The position numbers were made by a program, and so were the translations under genes. The notes under the pieces are model-generated. The model did not search any database and was not told the DNA's origin. It saw only the letters and a program-made list of their open reading frames with translations. A DNA stretch of 31,779 nt from contig CAZXCB010000009.1 of assembly GCA_964639075.1 (NCBI GenBank), forward strand, positions 1-31,779, written 5' to 3'. This document shows positions 6,933-15,532 of the stretch, piece after piece. Position 1 is the stretch's first letter, and every line of letters starts with the position of its first letter. The DNA is from JAENVU01 sp964639075. GTDB taxonomy: Bacteria > Actinomycetota > Acidimicrobiia > IMCC26256 > JAENVU01.

Positions 6933-8450
6933 ATGACCGACACGCCCTGGACCGGCGACGCCTGCTCGCTCGTCGACGCGTTCCGCTCCGGTGAGCGCTC
7001 GCCCGAGGAGGAGCTCGACGCGACGCTCGGCGCGATCTCACGGTCGTCGCTCAACGCGTTCGCGTCGATCGACGAGGACCGCGCCCGTGACGCGGCGCGC
7101 CGCGCCGATCTCAGCCTCCCGTTCGGCGGTGTGCCGACCGGGGTGAAGGAGCTGGATCCGGTCGAGGGCTGGCCGTTCAGCGAAGCGTCGCTCGTGTTCG
7201 CGGATCGGCGCGCGGACCGCACCTCCCACCACATCCAGCGGCTGTTCGAGCGCGGCGGGGTCGTGCCGGTCGGCCAGACCACCGCGAGCGAGTTCGGCGG
7301 CCTCAACGTGAGCGTCACGCGCATCCATGGCGTGACGCACAACCCGTGGCGCCTCGGCCGCACGGTCGGTGGCTCGTCGAGCGGATCCGCGGCCGCGGTC
7401 GCCGGCGGGCTCGTCAGCCTCGCGTCGGGTGGCGACGGTGGCGGTTCGATCCGCATCCCAGCGGGCTACGCCGGCCTGCTCGGCATGAAGGGCACGTTCG
7501 GCCGGATCCCGCGCAGCCCGCACGCGTACATGCGCCCGAACACGGTGGTCGTCGGCAACGTCGCGCGATCCGTGCGCGACGCGGCGCGGTACTACGACGT
7601 CTGCGCGGGACCGCATCCCGCCGATCCGACGTCGCTGCCCGACGCGGGTCCTTGGGAGGCCCGGCTCGGCACCCACGACCTCGCCGGGCGCACCGTCGCG
7701 GTGGTCCCGGCCCTCGGCGGGGCGACGCTGGAGCCCGGAGTCGCCGAGCACACCGACGCGCGCGCCGACGAGCTCATCGCCGCCACCGGCATGAAGCGTG
7801 TCGACCTCAAGATCGAGCCGCCGAACCTGGCGCTGCAGTGGATGATGGGCAACCTCGCCACGCTCATCGCCGAGCTGGGCGACCGCTGGCCGGGGTGCGC
7901 GTCCGAGCTCACCGACGAGGTCGTGTTCGGCCTGCGCCTCTCGCAGACCTTCTACAACCTGAACACCGCCGCCGCGGCCGAGGCGCTGCGCGTCCAGGCG
8001 AACGAGGCGATGGCAGCCGCGTTCGCGCAGGTCGACCTCGTGATCGCGGCGACGAATCCCGGCCCTGCGTTCCGCGCCGACGCGGTGATGAGCAACGAGC
8101 AACCCGTGCTCGTCGACCGTGTGATGTCGAGCCGGGCCGCCCGGGCCGCGCTCCGAGCGTTGCTCTTCGGGACCCGTGTCACCGCCGGCGTGTTCCCCAA
8201 GATGCCCCCGGCGTTGCTCGCCGCGGCCGCGGCGCGCTTCCCGGACCTGGTGAACATGGGCGCGCTCACGATCATCTCGAACATCTACGGCAACCCCGCG
8301 GTGTCGATCCCCGTCGGCACCCTCGACGGGCTGCCGGTCGGGATGCAGGTGCTGGCACGCCATCACCACGACTCGCTGCTGCTCGACGTCGCCCTCGCGG
8401 CCGAGCGCCACCACCCGTGGCCGCTCGTCGCGCCGAACGCCCCGGCCTGA
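6933..8450 (+). CDS. Amidase signature family hydrolase
   Basis: 505 residues from the ATG at 6933. An in-frame ATG at 6924 has GAGG only 1 nt away, whereas the GAGG is 9 nt from 6933, so I prefer the second. The amidase Ser-cisSer-Lys triad is visible: Lys in GVPTGVKEL, the cis-Ser in the GGSSSGSAAAVAGG segment, and nucleophile Ser in SGGDGGGSIRIPAG. The family hydrolyses amides (aryl amides, aminoamides, Glu-tRNA amidation subunits). Absence of GatB/GatC neighbours argues for a catabolic amidase rather than GatA. It follows a cupin and an acyl-CoA synthetase on the same strand, consistent with turning an amide into an acid that is then activated, but this pathway is inference. Confidence 0.94.
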   Translation: MTDTPWTGDACSLVDAFRSGERSPEEELDATLGAISRSSLNAFASIDEDRARDAARRADLSLPFGGVPTGVKELDPVEGWPFSEASLVFADRRADRTSHHIQRLFERGGVVPVGQTTASEFGGLNVSVTRIHGVTHNPWRLGRTVGGSSSGSAAAVAGGLVSLASGGDGGGSIRIPAGYAGLLGMKGTFGRIPRSPHAYMRPNTVVVGNVARSVRDAARYYDVCAGPHPADPTSLPDAGPWEARLGTHDLAGRTVAVVPALGGATLEPGVAEHTDARADELIAATGMKRVDLKIEPPNLALQWMMGNLATLIAELGDRWPGCASELTDEVVFGLRLSQTFYNLNTAAAAEALRVQANEAMAAAFAQVDLVIAATNPGPAFRADAVMSNEQPVLVDRVMSSRAARAALRALLFGTRVTAGVFPKMPPALLAAAAARFPDLVNMGALTIISNIYGNPAVSIPVGTLDGLPVGMQVLARHHHDSLLLDVALAAERHHPWPLVAPNAPA

Positions 8451-8471
8451 CGGGCCGGCCGGTCAGGCCGG
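8442..8471. terminator. Bidirectional hairpin terminator between convergent genes
   Basis: CCGGCCTGAC at 8442-8451 pairs perfectly with GTCAGGCCGG at 8462-8471 around a 10-nt loop. The TGA of the amidase and the TGA of the HtrA gene each lie inside one arm, so the same palindrome ends both genes. There is no U-tract, as is common in high-GC actinobacteria. Confidence 0.65.
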
Positions 8472-9638
8472 CGGACCGGACTGCAGGGTCACGGCCGCCG
8501 TGTGGGAGCCCCCCCCACGGTCGAGCCAGACGACCCGAACGCGGTCGCCGGGCGAATACGGGCTGAGCGCCCGGTTCAGGTCCGAGATCGAGCCGACGTC
8601 CGTGCCGCCGACGCGGACGACGAGATCGCCGGCCTCGATGCCGGCGGCCTCGGCGCCCGAGTCCTGCGCGACGTCCTCGACCGACACGCCGTCGCCCGTG
8701 TCGCCGCCACGGTCACGGATCGACACGCCGAGGATCCCGCGGTGTGCGCCGATGTGGATGCCGGGACCGCCGCGTCCGCTCGTGATGCGCTGGGCGATCG
8801 CGAGCACGTCCTGGATCGGGATCGCGTAGCCCCGTCCGGACTGGCCCCCGACGAAGTCGAACCCGGGCCGGTTCCCGCGTGACGCAGCCGTGTCCATCCC
8901 GATCACCCGGCCGCGCCCGTCGGTGAGCGGGCCGCCCGAGTCGCCGGCCTCGATCGGCGCGTCGACCTCGATGAGGTTGCGCAACGTCTCGACGTTGCCG
9001 CCCTCGTCGTCCGACGCCTGGATCTCACGTCCGAGGTTCGTCACCGAGCCGGTCGCGATCGCCGGCGTTCCACCCTGGCCGCCTGCGTTGCCGAGCGCGA
9101 CGACGTCGTCGCCGATCTCGAGCGCCGAGGCATCGCCGACCGGAACCGGCACGAGATCGGACGCGTCCTGCACCCGGATCACGGCGACGTCGTTGGTGGT
9201 GGAGTAGCCGACCACCGTCGCGCGGTGGACGCTGCCGGTCGCGCTGTTCTCCACCTGGATGGCGATCGTGTTCGCGATCACGTGGTTGTTCGTGAGAACC
9301 AGGCCCGACGAGGAGATGACGAACCCGGTGCCGGCCGCCGCACCGCCGTTGTCGAGGCGCGTGGTGATGTTCACGATCGAGTCGTCGAGGCGGCGCGAGA
9401 TCTCACGGGCCTGCGTGTTCACCGCCGGATCGGTGGCCGACTGCCGGGCCACGGTCTGGCTGCGGTCGGGCACACCGCCGTCCGTGTGGTCGCCGATCCG
9501 CAGGTAGCCCGCGACGGCGACGAACCCGCTCGCCATGAGGAGGAGCACGGTTCGCCCGATCCCGCGCGGTCGCCGGGTCGGGGCCGGCGGCCCCGGGGGC
9601 GGCCACGGCGGCGGCGCTCCACTGGGATCGAACTGCAC
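8463..9638 (-). CDS. Membrane-anchored HtrA/DegP-type serine protease with PDZ domain
   Basis: 391 residues from the GTG at 9638, chosen because AAGGAG lies 8 nt upstream; longer in-frame starts lack a site. A proline-rich cytoplasmic tail is followed by one membrane helix at ~29-46, then a trypsin-like domain. The triad is His119 (LVLTNNHVIAN), Asp150 (STTNDVAVIRV) and Ser234 (IEAGDSGGPL). A PDZ domain covers roughly 295-390, with ILGVSI and AAGIEAGDLVVRVGG. Topology places the protease outside the membrane, in periplasm-like space or at the cell surface. HtrA-type proteases degrade or refold damaged exported proteins. The gene may be read with the lipoprotein hydrolase 88 nt upstream. Confidence 0.94.
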   Translation of the reverse strand: MQFDPSGAPPPWPPPGPPAPTRRPRGIGRTVLLLMASGFVAVAGYLRIGDHTDGGVPDRSQTVARQSATDPAVNTQAREISRRLDDSIVNITTRLDNGGAAAGTGFVISSSGLVLTNNHVIANTIAIQVENSATGSVHRATVVGYSTTNDVAVIRVQDASDLVPVPVGDASALEIGDDVVALGNAGGQGGTPAIATGSVTNLGREIQASDDEGGNVETLRNLIEVDAPIEAGDSGGPLTDGRGRVIGMDTAASRGNRPGFDFVGGQSGRGYAIPIQDVLAIAQRITSGRGGPGIHIGAHRGILGVSIRDRGGDTGDGVSVEDVAQDSGAEAAGIEAGDLVVRVGGTDVGSISDLNRALSPYSPGDRVRVVWLDRGGGSHTAAVTLQSGPPA

Positions 9639-9726
9639 GGTCACGGCTCCTTGGAGTGGGGGGAAGGCCGTGCGGGGACTCTGCCGCATCCTCGCGGAGA
9701 GCCGGCTGAGCGGGGGCCGGTCGTCG

Positions 9727-11379
9727 TCAGCCGACCTTCGTGAGGCCCGCCGCCACCGGCAGCGCGATCCGGATGGCGCGCAGCTCGACCTGGCCGTCGA
9801 GCCGCGGTGGGGCGTAGGTCACGGTCGTCGCGACGATCTGCAGCGTCACCGTCTCTCCGGCCGTGAACGAGTGGGCCACCTGCTCGAGCGGGACCGTCAC
9901 GGTGTGCGGACGGCCGTCGAGCGTGACCGGGATCGGGGTGACCTGGTTGCCGAGCACGATGCCGGTGGTGTCGTCGACGAGCTGGGCGAAGATCCGGGTC
10001 GGCCGATCCCCGGGGGGAACGGTGCCGGAGTACGTGAGCGTGAGCCGTGGCGCACCGACGACCATCGCCGCGGTCGTGCTCGTGACCGGCACGTCGACCG
10101 AGTTCGTGGCGCGCGCGGGAGTGATCGAGGCCGCGATCGCGTCGATCGGGCTCCCGGTCTTCGGGGTCGAGGTGATCGGCCCCGCGCCGCCGGCGGCGGT
10201 GAGCGCCAGCGTCCCGGAGCCCGTGGCCGTCAGGCTCGTCCGGCTGCGGACCGGGTAGTCGGGCGCGGTGAAGCGCACGCCGTTCTGGTCGACGAGATCG
10301 AAGCGCGGCCCGGTGTCGACCGAGGCGTCGCGCTGGAGCCACCGCCGCAACCACGCACTCGTGGCGTCCCGGGTGCGCCGCGCGTCGCCGCCGTTCGTGA
10401 GGCACACGCCGTGGCCGCCGCAGTACCAGAGCATCGCGGTCGGGACGCGGTGCTCGCGCAGGATCCGGTAGTTGCGAGCGGCCTCGTCGAGGGTGAACAA
10501 CGTGTCGACCGTTCCCTGGATGAGCAACGTCGGTGCGGTGATCCGCGCGACGGCGTCGGCAGGGCCTCGGGAGAGGAACCACGCGGTGTCCTCCGGGGAG
10601 ATGGTCCCGGTGGCCTGCCCCGACTCGTACGCGGACCTGATGTGGGGATCGAGCTGGCGAGCGGCGGCGGCGCTGTAGAGGAGGTTCGCCCAGCCGCTCT
10701 TCACGGTCTGGGCCTTGTCGAGGCTCGTCCCGAGGGAGTGCCACGCGATGGTCGGCACGATCGCGTCGACGCGGCAGTCGATGGCCGCAGTGACGAGCTG
10801 GATGCCGCCCCCGTAGGAGCCGCCGACCATGCCGACGCGCGGGTCGCCCGTCGCGTCGAGGGCCACGTCCGGCTGCGTCGCCACCCAGTCGAGCAGCGCC
10901 TGGACGTCGCGGCCCTCGTTGGCGGCGGCATCGACGGTGATCGAGCCGGTCGACCGGCCGAAGGCTCGCGGGTCCCACGTGAGCACGTGGTACCCCTCCT
11001 CGTGCAGCTGCTCGACCGGCGAGTCGCCGAACAGGCCGGTCCCTCCCTCGAGGGTCGCGCCGGCCTCGCCCCAGCCCGGGCCCATCAGGATCGTCGGCGC
11101 CTTCCCGGTGATCGGGTACCAGTGGAGGCGGATCTTCGAGCCGTCGAAGGAGGTCATCGTGTGGTCGTGCTCGGTGCCGGCCACCGGTTCGACGGTGGGC
11201 GGCGCCGGACGGTTCGCCTGGCACTTCCTCGTCGCGGCCGTCGCCGCGCGGGCCGGGCGCTTCGCCGCGGTCGAGCTCGACGATGAGCACGCGGAGATCA
11301 CCAGGGCGACCACGGCCACGAGGGCCGTGGCGACGAGTCGGGCGGGGGCGTGAGGGAGGCGGACCCTCTGAAGTCGCAA
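9727..11379 (-). CDS. Lipoprotein alpha/beta hydrolase, X-Pro-dipeptidyl-peptidase-like
   Basis: Secreted lipoprotein with a lipobox VISAC after a hydrophobic stretch (LVATALVAVVALVISAC). The catalytic domain has GGSYGGG (Ser nucleophile), Asp in IQGTVDTLF and His in CGGHGVC, giving the usual triad. The C-terminal ~200 residues are beta-rich and match the galactose-binding-like PepX_C/CocE domain, ending LRAIRIALPVAAGLTKVG. The family includes X-Pro peptidases and cocaine-esterase-like enzymes; the substrate is unknown. The start is uncertain: there is no ATG/GTG before the signal peptide, so TTG at 11379 is the best guess (about 550 residues). The frame stays open up to an ATG at 11700. Confidence 0.85.
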   Translation of the reverse strand: MRLQRVRLPHAPARLVATALVAVVALVISACSSSSSTAAKRPARAATAATRKCQANRPAPPTVEPVAGTEHDHTMTSFDGSKIRLHWYPITGKAPTILMGPGWGEAGATLEGGTGLFGDSPVEQLHEEGYHVLTWDPRAFGRSTGSITVDAAANEGRDVQALLDWVATQPDVALDATGDPRVGMVGGSYGGGIQLVTAAIDCRVDAIVPTIAWHSLGTSLDKAQTVKSGWANLLYSAAAARQLDPHIRSAYESGQATGTISPEDTAWFLSRGPADAVARITAPTLLIQGTVDTLFTLDEAARNYRILREHRVPTAMLWYCGGHGVCLTNGGDARRTRDATSAWLRRWLQRDASVDTGPRFDLVDQNGVRFTAPDYPVRSRTSLTATGSGTLALTAAGGAGPITSTPKTGSPIDAIAASITPARATNSVDVPVTSTTAAMVVGAPRLTLTYSGTVPPGDRPTRIFAQLVDDTTGIVLGNQVTPIPVTLDGRPHTVTVPLEQVAHSFTAGETVTLQIVATTVTYAPPRLDGQVELRAIRIALPVAAGLTKVG

Positions 11380-11741
11380 CGCCGCGGGCGCCGAGCGGGG
11401 CCCGACCGGCCCGGCCCGGAGGGTCAAGAGGGGGAATGCGGGACGACGCACCGGCAGCTCCGGGATCCTGGCGGCGACCGGATGTCGGCGCCGCGGGAGG
11501 CTATCCAAGCGCCGCCGGCCCCGACCCGTCACCCGTCGCCCTGGGCCCGGCGGCCTCGGCCGGGTCCAGGCGCACTGGTCCCAGAGGTGCGTCACGAGCA
11601 CGAGCCCGATCGCCGTCAGCAGCGCGGCGAGCAGCGCGCCGCCCGTCAGCCGGCGGGCGCGGGCGTGGCGCAGCGCGCGGATCTCCGGAGCGGCCGTCAT
11701 CTGCCCGTCGGACCGTCTTCGTCGCTGCGGGACCGCGGACC
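11380..11741 (-). other. Open frame upstream of hydrolase, one potential helix; unresolved
   Basis: 362 bp without a firm gene. An ATG at 11700 opens a frame with one hydrophobic helix (GGALLAALLTAIGLVLVTHL) and runs in frame into the hydrolase lipoprotein. The part between reads as Arg/Pro-rich text of the kind shadow frames produce. A TAGGGT element at 11739-11744 coincides with the upstream gene's stop and lies 38 nt before that ATG. Either this is a small gene whose end I cannot see, or an N-terminal extension of the hydrolase, or chance. Confidence 0.35.
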
Positions 11742-12308
11742 CTACGCGGCGCGACCGAACAGCGCGAGCAGTCGGGTCTGGATCGGCGCGTCCGGGGGGA
11801 CCGGGACCGGAGGCGCGAACAGTCCCGACTCGTGCAGGTGCTCGGCGACGGGAAGGGTTCGCTCGTGGACCAGCTCCACGAGCTCGGCGTCGAGCGTCTC
11901 GTCGCCGCCGATGCCGCGCGCGAGGTCCCACGTGTGGATCAGCGCGTCCGTGGTCATCTCCCAGCAGTAGTCGGCCGTCTTCCGTTCGCCTGCCGAGAGG
12001 CTGACCGTCGTGTCGAGGACTCCGTCGACCGTGAGCGCCCCGGTCGCGGCGGCCGCCGCGGCGTCCCAGACCGCGACCGGGTCCGCGCCGAGCACGTCCC
12101 CGTCGAAGCGGTCACCCACCTCGGCGACGGTCGCGCCGCCGAGCAACGGGGGAACCCACAGCTGCTCGACGGTGACGTGCTGGACCAGCGTGCGCACGTC
12201 CCAGTCGGTGCAGGGCGTCGGGTCGTGCCACTGCGCGCCGGCGATCGCGTGCACGTGACTGGCGAATCCCTCCACCGCTCGGGTGAAGAGGGCTCCGAGC
12301 TCGGCCAT
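11742..12308 (-). CDS. TIGR03086-family DinB-like metal-binding protein
   Basis: 188 residues. The N-terminal helical-bundle region contains WHDPTPCTDWDVRTLVQHV, the hallmark of the TIGR03086/maleylpyruvate-isomerase-type metal-binding domain, with a second conserved stretch TTDALIHTWDLARGIGGDE. Members are widespread in actinobacteria; some are mycothiol-dependent, most are uncharacterised. GGAGGAG sits 3 nt before the ATG at 12308. It starts 8 nt after the NTF2-like gene stop, so both come from one transcript. Confidence 0.88.
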   Translation of the reverse strand: MAELGALFTRAVEGFASHVHAIAGAQWHDPTPCTDWDVRTLVQHVTVEQLWVPPLLGGATVAEVGDRFDGDVLGADPVAVWDAAAAAATGALTVDGVLDTTVSLSAGERKTADYCWEMTTDALIHTWDLARGIGGDETLDAELVELVHERTLPVAEHLHESGLFAPPVPVPPDAPIQTRLLALFGRAA

Positions 12309-12316
12309 GTCTCCTC

Positions 12317-12730
12317 CTACCTGATCAGCCCGAGGCCTCCCTGGCAGTGCGGGCCACCCCAGTGCTCGACGATCTTGCCGTCGCGGATTCGCAGGATGGC
12401 GGTGCCGTTGATGTGCACCGGGTCGCCGGAGGGCGCGACGTCGTAGAACGCGGTGCCGGTGTGGGTGCCCTTCACCGTCCAGTTCGAGACCACGAGATCG
12501 TCGGACTCGATGAGCAGCTCGACGGTGAACACCATGTCGGGGAACGCCGCCTTCGCCTGCTGCCACCACTCCTGCTCCTGCCCGCGGACGTCGGTGCCGA
12601 CCCGGTCCGGGCTGACGCGCTCGGTGACGTGGCTCACGAAGTCGTCGGACCAGAACTCGTAGACGGCCTTCCCGTCGCCGGATTCCATCGCGGCGCTGTA
12701 GGCGCCCAGCAGTCGCAGGTTCTCGGACAT
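12317..12730 (-). CDS. SnoaL/NTF2-like protein
   Basis: 137 residues with the cone-shaped alpha+beta fold of SnoaL-like ester cyclases: an N-terminal helix (LRLLGAYSAAMESGDGKAVY), FWSDDFVSHV, a middle strand FTVELLIESDDLVVSNWTVKG and a C-terminal strand ILRIRDGKIVEHWGG. Members are isomerases, cyclases, dehydratases or non-catalytic binding proteins; no specific reaction can be named. GGGAGGAA lies 7 nt before the ATG. It heads a two-gene transcript with the TIGR03086 protein. Confidence 0.88.
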   Translation of the reverse strand: MSENLRLLGAYSAAMESGDGKAVYEFWSDDFVSHVTERVSPDRVGTDVRGQEQEWWQQAKAAFPDMVFTVELLIESDDLVVSNWTVKGTHTGTAFYDVAPSGDPVHINGTAILRIRDGKIVEHWGGPHCQGGLGLIR

Positions 12731-12763
12731 CGTGCGTTCCTCCCGCCGACGGTGGCGACCGCA

Positions 12764-12792
12764 CCCTACGTGGCCCTCGCTTTCCCGGTCCT
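12764..12792 (-). promoter_or_regulatory. Putative promoter of NTF2-like/TIGR03086 operon
   Basis: AGGACC (12792-12787) and TAGGGT (12769-12764) on the minus strand, spaced 17 nt, end 33 nt before the ATG at 12730. This fits a vegetative-type promoter with a degenerate -35. Confidence 0.45.
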
Positions 12793-12839
12793 GGCACGCT
12801 CGGGGACCCGGAGGAATGTCGCGAAAGCGGCGAAGCGGG

Positions 12840-12845
12840 TACCGT
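12840..12845 (+). promoter_or_regulatory. Putative -10 of penicillin-acylase-type gene
   Basis: TACCGT, 43 nt before the GTG at 12889. Its position supports the GTG at 12889 over the in-frame GTG at 12850, which would leave almost no leader. Confidence 0.4.
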
Positions 12846-12888
12846 CTCCGTGCTCACGGCCGGTCGCGGCCGGGCTTGGGGGGTCAGC

Positions 12889-15456
12889 GTGAGGAGCCGA
12901 GTTCGCCGCAACGGCCTGGTCGTCGCCCTGCTCGCCGCGGTGCTGGTCGCAGCGGCGTGTGCGCCGACCGATCCCCTCGGCCACCCGACGCACCCGAGCA
13001 CCGACCGGGCCCGCTACGTCCTGCCTCCCGGCAACTACGGCGGGCTGCCGCCGACCGCGGAGTCGACGAACCAGCTGGCGCTCTACGACGCGCTGACCCC
13101 GCTGCGGGGCAACGTCACCGACGCCGACATCGACCGGTACTTCCTTCCCGAGGACTTCCGACCGGTCGGCGCGACGCACGAGGAACCGACGCCGCGCGCG
13201 GGGACGAGGATCGTCTACGACGCGTACGGGGTACCGCACATCAGTGGTCGGACACGCGCCGACCTCGCGTTCGGCGCGGGATGGGTCACCGCGCGTGACC
13301 GTGGTCTGCTGCTCCAGCTCGGGCGTGGTCCCGCTCGGGTCGCGGTCGCGGACGTGCCGGGCATCAACGCGTTCGGGCTCGTCACGAGCGCGCAGCAATT
13401 CGTGCCGAGCGCGGCGACCGAGCAGCTCGTCACCGATCAGGCCAAGTTGATCTTCGACACCTACGGCCTCAAAGGCTGGGAGACGCTGCTCGACATGCAG
13501 GCCGAGGCCGAGGGGATGACCGCGTACTTCCAGGCGCACGGGATCGACCAGCCGCCGGCGACGGTCAACGACGTCATCGCGGTGACGGCGTTCATCGGGT
13601 CGATCTTCGGCGCCGGCGGCGGCGCGGAGGCGTCCAACGCCGAGTACCTCACGAAGCTGCAGAACCACCTCGGCAAGGACGTCGGACGCCGGGCCTGGCT
13701 GGACACGATGCTCTTCGACGACCCGGAGGCTCCCACCACGGCGACCCGTACGTTCCCCTACGGCCCGTACACGGGCGGCCCGGTCACGGGCTCCGTGCGC
13801 ATCGACGAGGGCTCGATCGTCAGTCTCGACCCGCGGGCGCCGGCCGGGACCGGCGCCGTCGCGCCAGCTTCGACGTCGGCGTCGCCCAGCGAGGTGAGCG
13901 CCGGTGCCGTGGTCGCCGGTGCCGGTCCGCCGGATCCGTCCGAGCAGCCGACGTACTCCGCCGCCGGACCGGTGCCGCACAAGCAGGCGTCGAACTTCCT
14001 CGTCGTCGACCCGAAGCGCTCGGCGAACCGCGACACGCTCGCGGTGATGGGCCCGCAGCTCGGCTACTACTACCCGGAGATCGTCCAGCAGGTGCACCTG
14101 AGCGCTCCGGGGATCGAGGCCCAGGGCGTCGGCGTGCCGGCCGCGATGATGTACGTGCTGATCGGGCGGACGAAGAACTACGCGTGGAGCCTCACCTCGG
14201 CCAACCACGACGTGCGCGACGTGTTCGTCGAGCGGTTGTGCAACCCCGATGGCTCGGCGCCGACCCGGGCGTCGGACCACTACTGGTACCGCGGCGCGTG
14301 CCGTCGGTTCCAGACCTTCGACGCGGGCACGCTGAACGGCACGCCGATCCGCTACCCGGTCTCCGTGCACGGTCCCGTCATCGGCTGGGCGACGTCGCTG
14401 GGTCGCCCGGTGGCCTTGACCCGGAAGCGGTCCACGTTCGGCCGCGACGGCCTCAACATCGTCGCGCTGAAGGACATGACCGAGGGGAAGGCGAGCACGC
14501 CGGAGCGGTTCTGGAGCGTCGCGAACGAGTTCGGCTTCACGTTCAACTGGGCGTACGCCTCGCGGGACGCGACGGCGTACTTCTCCTCCGGGCTCCTCCC
14601 GCGGCGCGCGCCGGGCCTCGACCGCCGGCTGCCCACCTGGGGCACGGGCAACTACGACTGGCAGGGCTACCTGAGCGAGCGCGAGCACCCGCACCAGAAG
14701 GGGAGCCCCGACGGACTGCTGCTCAACTGGAACAACCAGTCGGCACCCGGCTTCATGCACGGCGACGACGACCCGTACGGATCGGTGCACCGAGTCGAGC
14801 TCTACGACCGGTTCCCGTCACGCGTCACGTTGGCGGACGACGTGAGCATCATGAACCGCGCGGCCACCGAGGACGTCCGGTCACCGGTGTGGCCGGTGGT
14901 GAGCCAGGTGTTGCACTCCGGTCCGGCCCCGAACCCGCGCGCCGCGCAGGTCGTGGCGTTGCTCGACGACTGGGTCGCGCGTGACGCACCGCGTCTCGAT
15001 GCGGACAACAGCGGCCAGTACGACGAGGCCGGACCGACGATCATGAACGCGTTGTGGACGCCGCTCGCCAGGGCGGTGATGCAGCCGGTGTTCGGCGACC
15101 AGCTGGGCGCGCTGGAGGCCATCCGGGGGCTCGGCGGTCTGTCGGCCGAGTCCTACGTGGACAAGGACCTACGCACGCTGCTCGGTGGACCGGTCCACGG
15201 GAAGTTCCATCTGCGGTACTGCGGCCGGGGATCGCTCGACGCGTGCCGCGCGTCGCTGTGGGCCGTGGTCGACCAGGTCGCGGCCACGCTCGCGATCGCC
15301 CAGGGGCCGGACCCGGCGGCGTGGCGCAGCACCGCGAGTCGGACCGGGTTCACGCCCGGGCTGATCCCGGACACGATGCGCAGCACCAACCGGTCCACGT
15401 TCCAGCAGGTGCTCGAGTTCGCACGGTTCCCGGACGACGACGGCAACGACAACTGA
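12889..15456 (+). CDS. Lipoprotein penicillin-acylase-family Ntn hydrolase
   Basis: About 855 residues from the GTG at 12889, preceded by a G-rich run and giving a compact signal (VRSRVRRNGLVVALLAAVLV, then AAAC). The protein belongs to the penicillin/AHL acylase family of self-cleaving Ntn hydrolases. The alpha region begins IVYDAYGVPHISGRTRADLAFGAG. The predicted autocleavage site is KQA|SNFLVV, with Ser368 (codon at 13990) as nucleophile; Asn follows, as is usual. A ~60-residue Ala/Ser/Pro-rich segment precedes the cleavage site and probably serves as the removed spacer. The beta region has TRKRSTFGRDGLNIVALKDM and NEFGFTFNWAYASRDATAYF. The lipobox Cys places the enzyme outside the membrane. 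Substrate (beta-lactam, N-acyl homoserine lactone, other amide) cannot be told from sequence. Confidence 0.93.
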   Translation: MRSRVRRNGLVVALLAAVLVAAACAPTDPLGHPTHPSTDRARYVLPPGNYGGLPPTAESTNQLALYDALTPLRGNVTDADIDRYFLPEDFRPVGATHEEPTPRAGTRIVYDAYGVPHISGRTRADLAFGAGWVTARDRGLLLQLGRGPARVAVADVPGINAFGLVTSAQQFVPSAATEQLVTDQAKLIFDTYGLKGWETLLDMQAEAEGMTAYFQAHGIDQPPATVNDVIAVTAFIGSIFGAGGGAEASNAEYLTKLQNHLGKDVGRRAWLDTMLFDDPEAPTTATRTFPYGPYTGGPVTGSVRIDEGSIVSLDPRAPAGTGAVAPASTSASPSEVSAGAVVAGAGPPDPSEQPTYSAAGPVPHKQASNFLVVDPKRSANRDTLAVMGPQLGYYYPEIVQQVHLSAPGIEAQGVGVPAAMMYVLIGRTKNYAWSLTSANHDVRDVFVERLCNPDGSAPTRASDHYWYRGACRRFQTFDAGTLNGTPIRYPVSVHGPVIGWATSLGRPVALTRKRSTFGRDGLNIVALKDMTEGKASTPERFWSVANEFGFTFNWAYASRDATAYFSSGLLPRRAPGLDRRLPTWGTGNYDWQGYLSEREHPHQKGSPDGLLLNWNNQSAPGFMHGDDDPYGSVHRVELYDRFPSRVTLADDVSIMNRAATEDVRSPVWPVVSQVLHSGPAPNPRAAQVVALLDDWVARDAPRLDADNSGQYDEAGPTIMNALWTPLARAVMQPVFGDQLGALEAIRGLGGLSAESYVDKDLRTLLGGPVHGKFHLRYCGRGSLDACRASLWAVVDQVAATLAIAQGPDPAAWRSTASRTGFTPGLIPDTMRSTNRSTFQQVLEFARFPDDDGNDN

Positions 15457-15486
15457 CCGGGATCGGGCCGGGTCGCGTGCCGCGCC

Positions 15487-15492
15487 TACGGT
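15487..15492 (+). promoter_or_regulatory. Putative -10 before lhgO
   Basis: TACGGT, 40 nt before the ATG at 15533, in the 76-nt gap after the acylase. No -35 at 17 nt. Confidence 0.35.
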
Positions 15493-15532
15493 CTGGCGTC
15501 GATCGTCCGCCACCCGCAGGAGCCGCCGAGTC

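Noticed and set aside
12850..12888. Earlier GTG start of the acylase
   Set aside because: It lies 4 nt behind the putative -10 and lengthens the signal peptide beyond the usual lipoprotein form; GTG at 12889 gives a compact signal.
12766..14790. 674-codon minus-strand frame opposite the acylase
   Set aside because: No motif, composition of an antisense shadow, and it covers the promoter region of the true gene.
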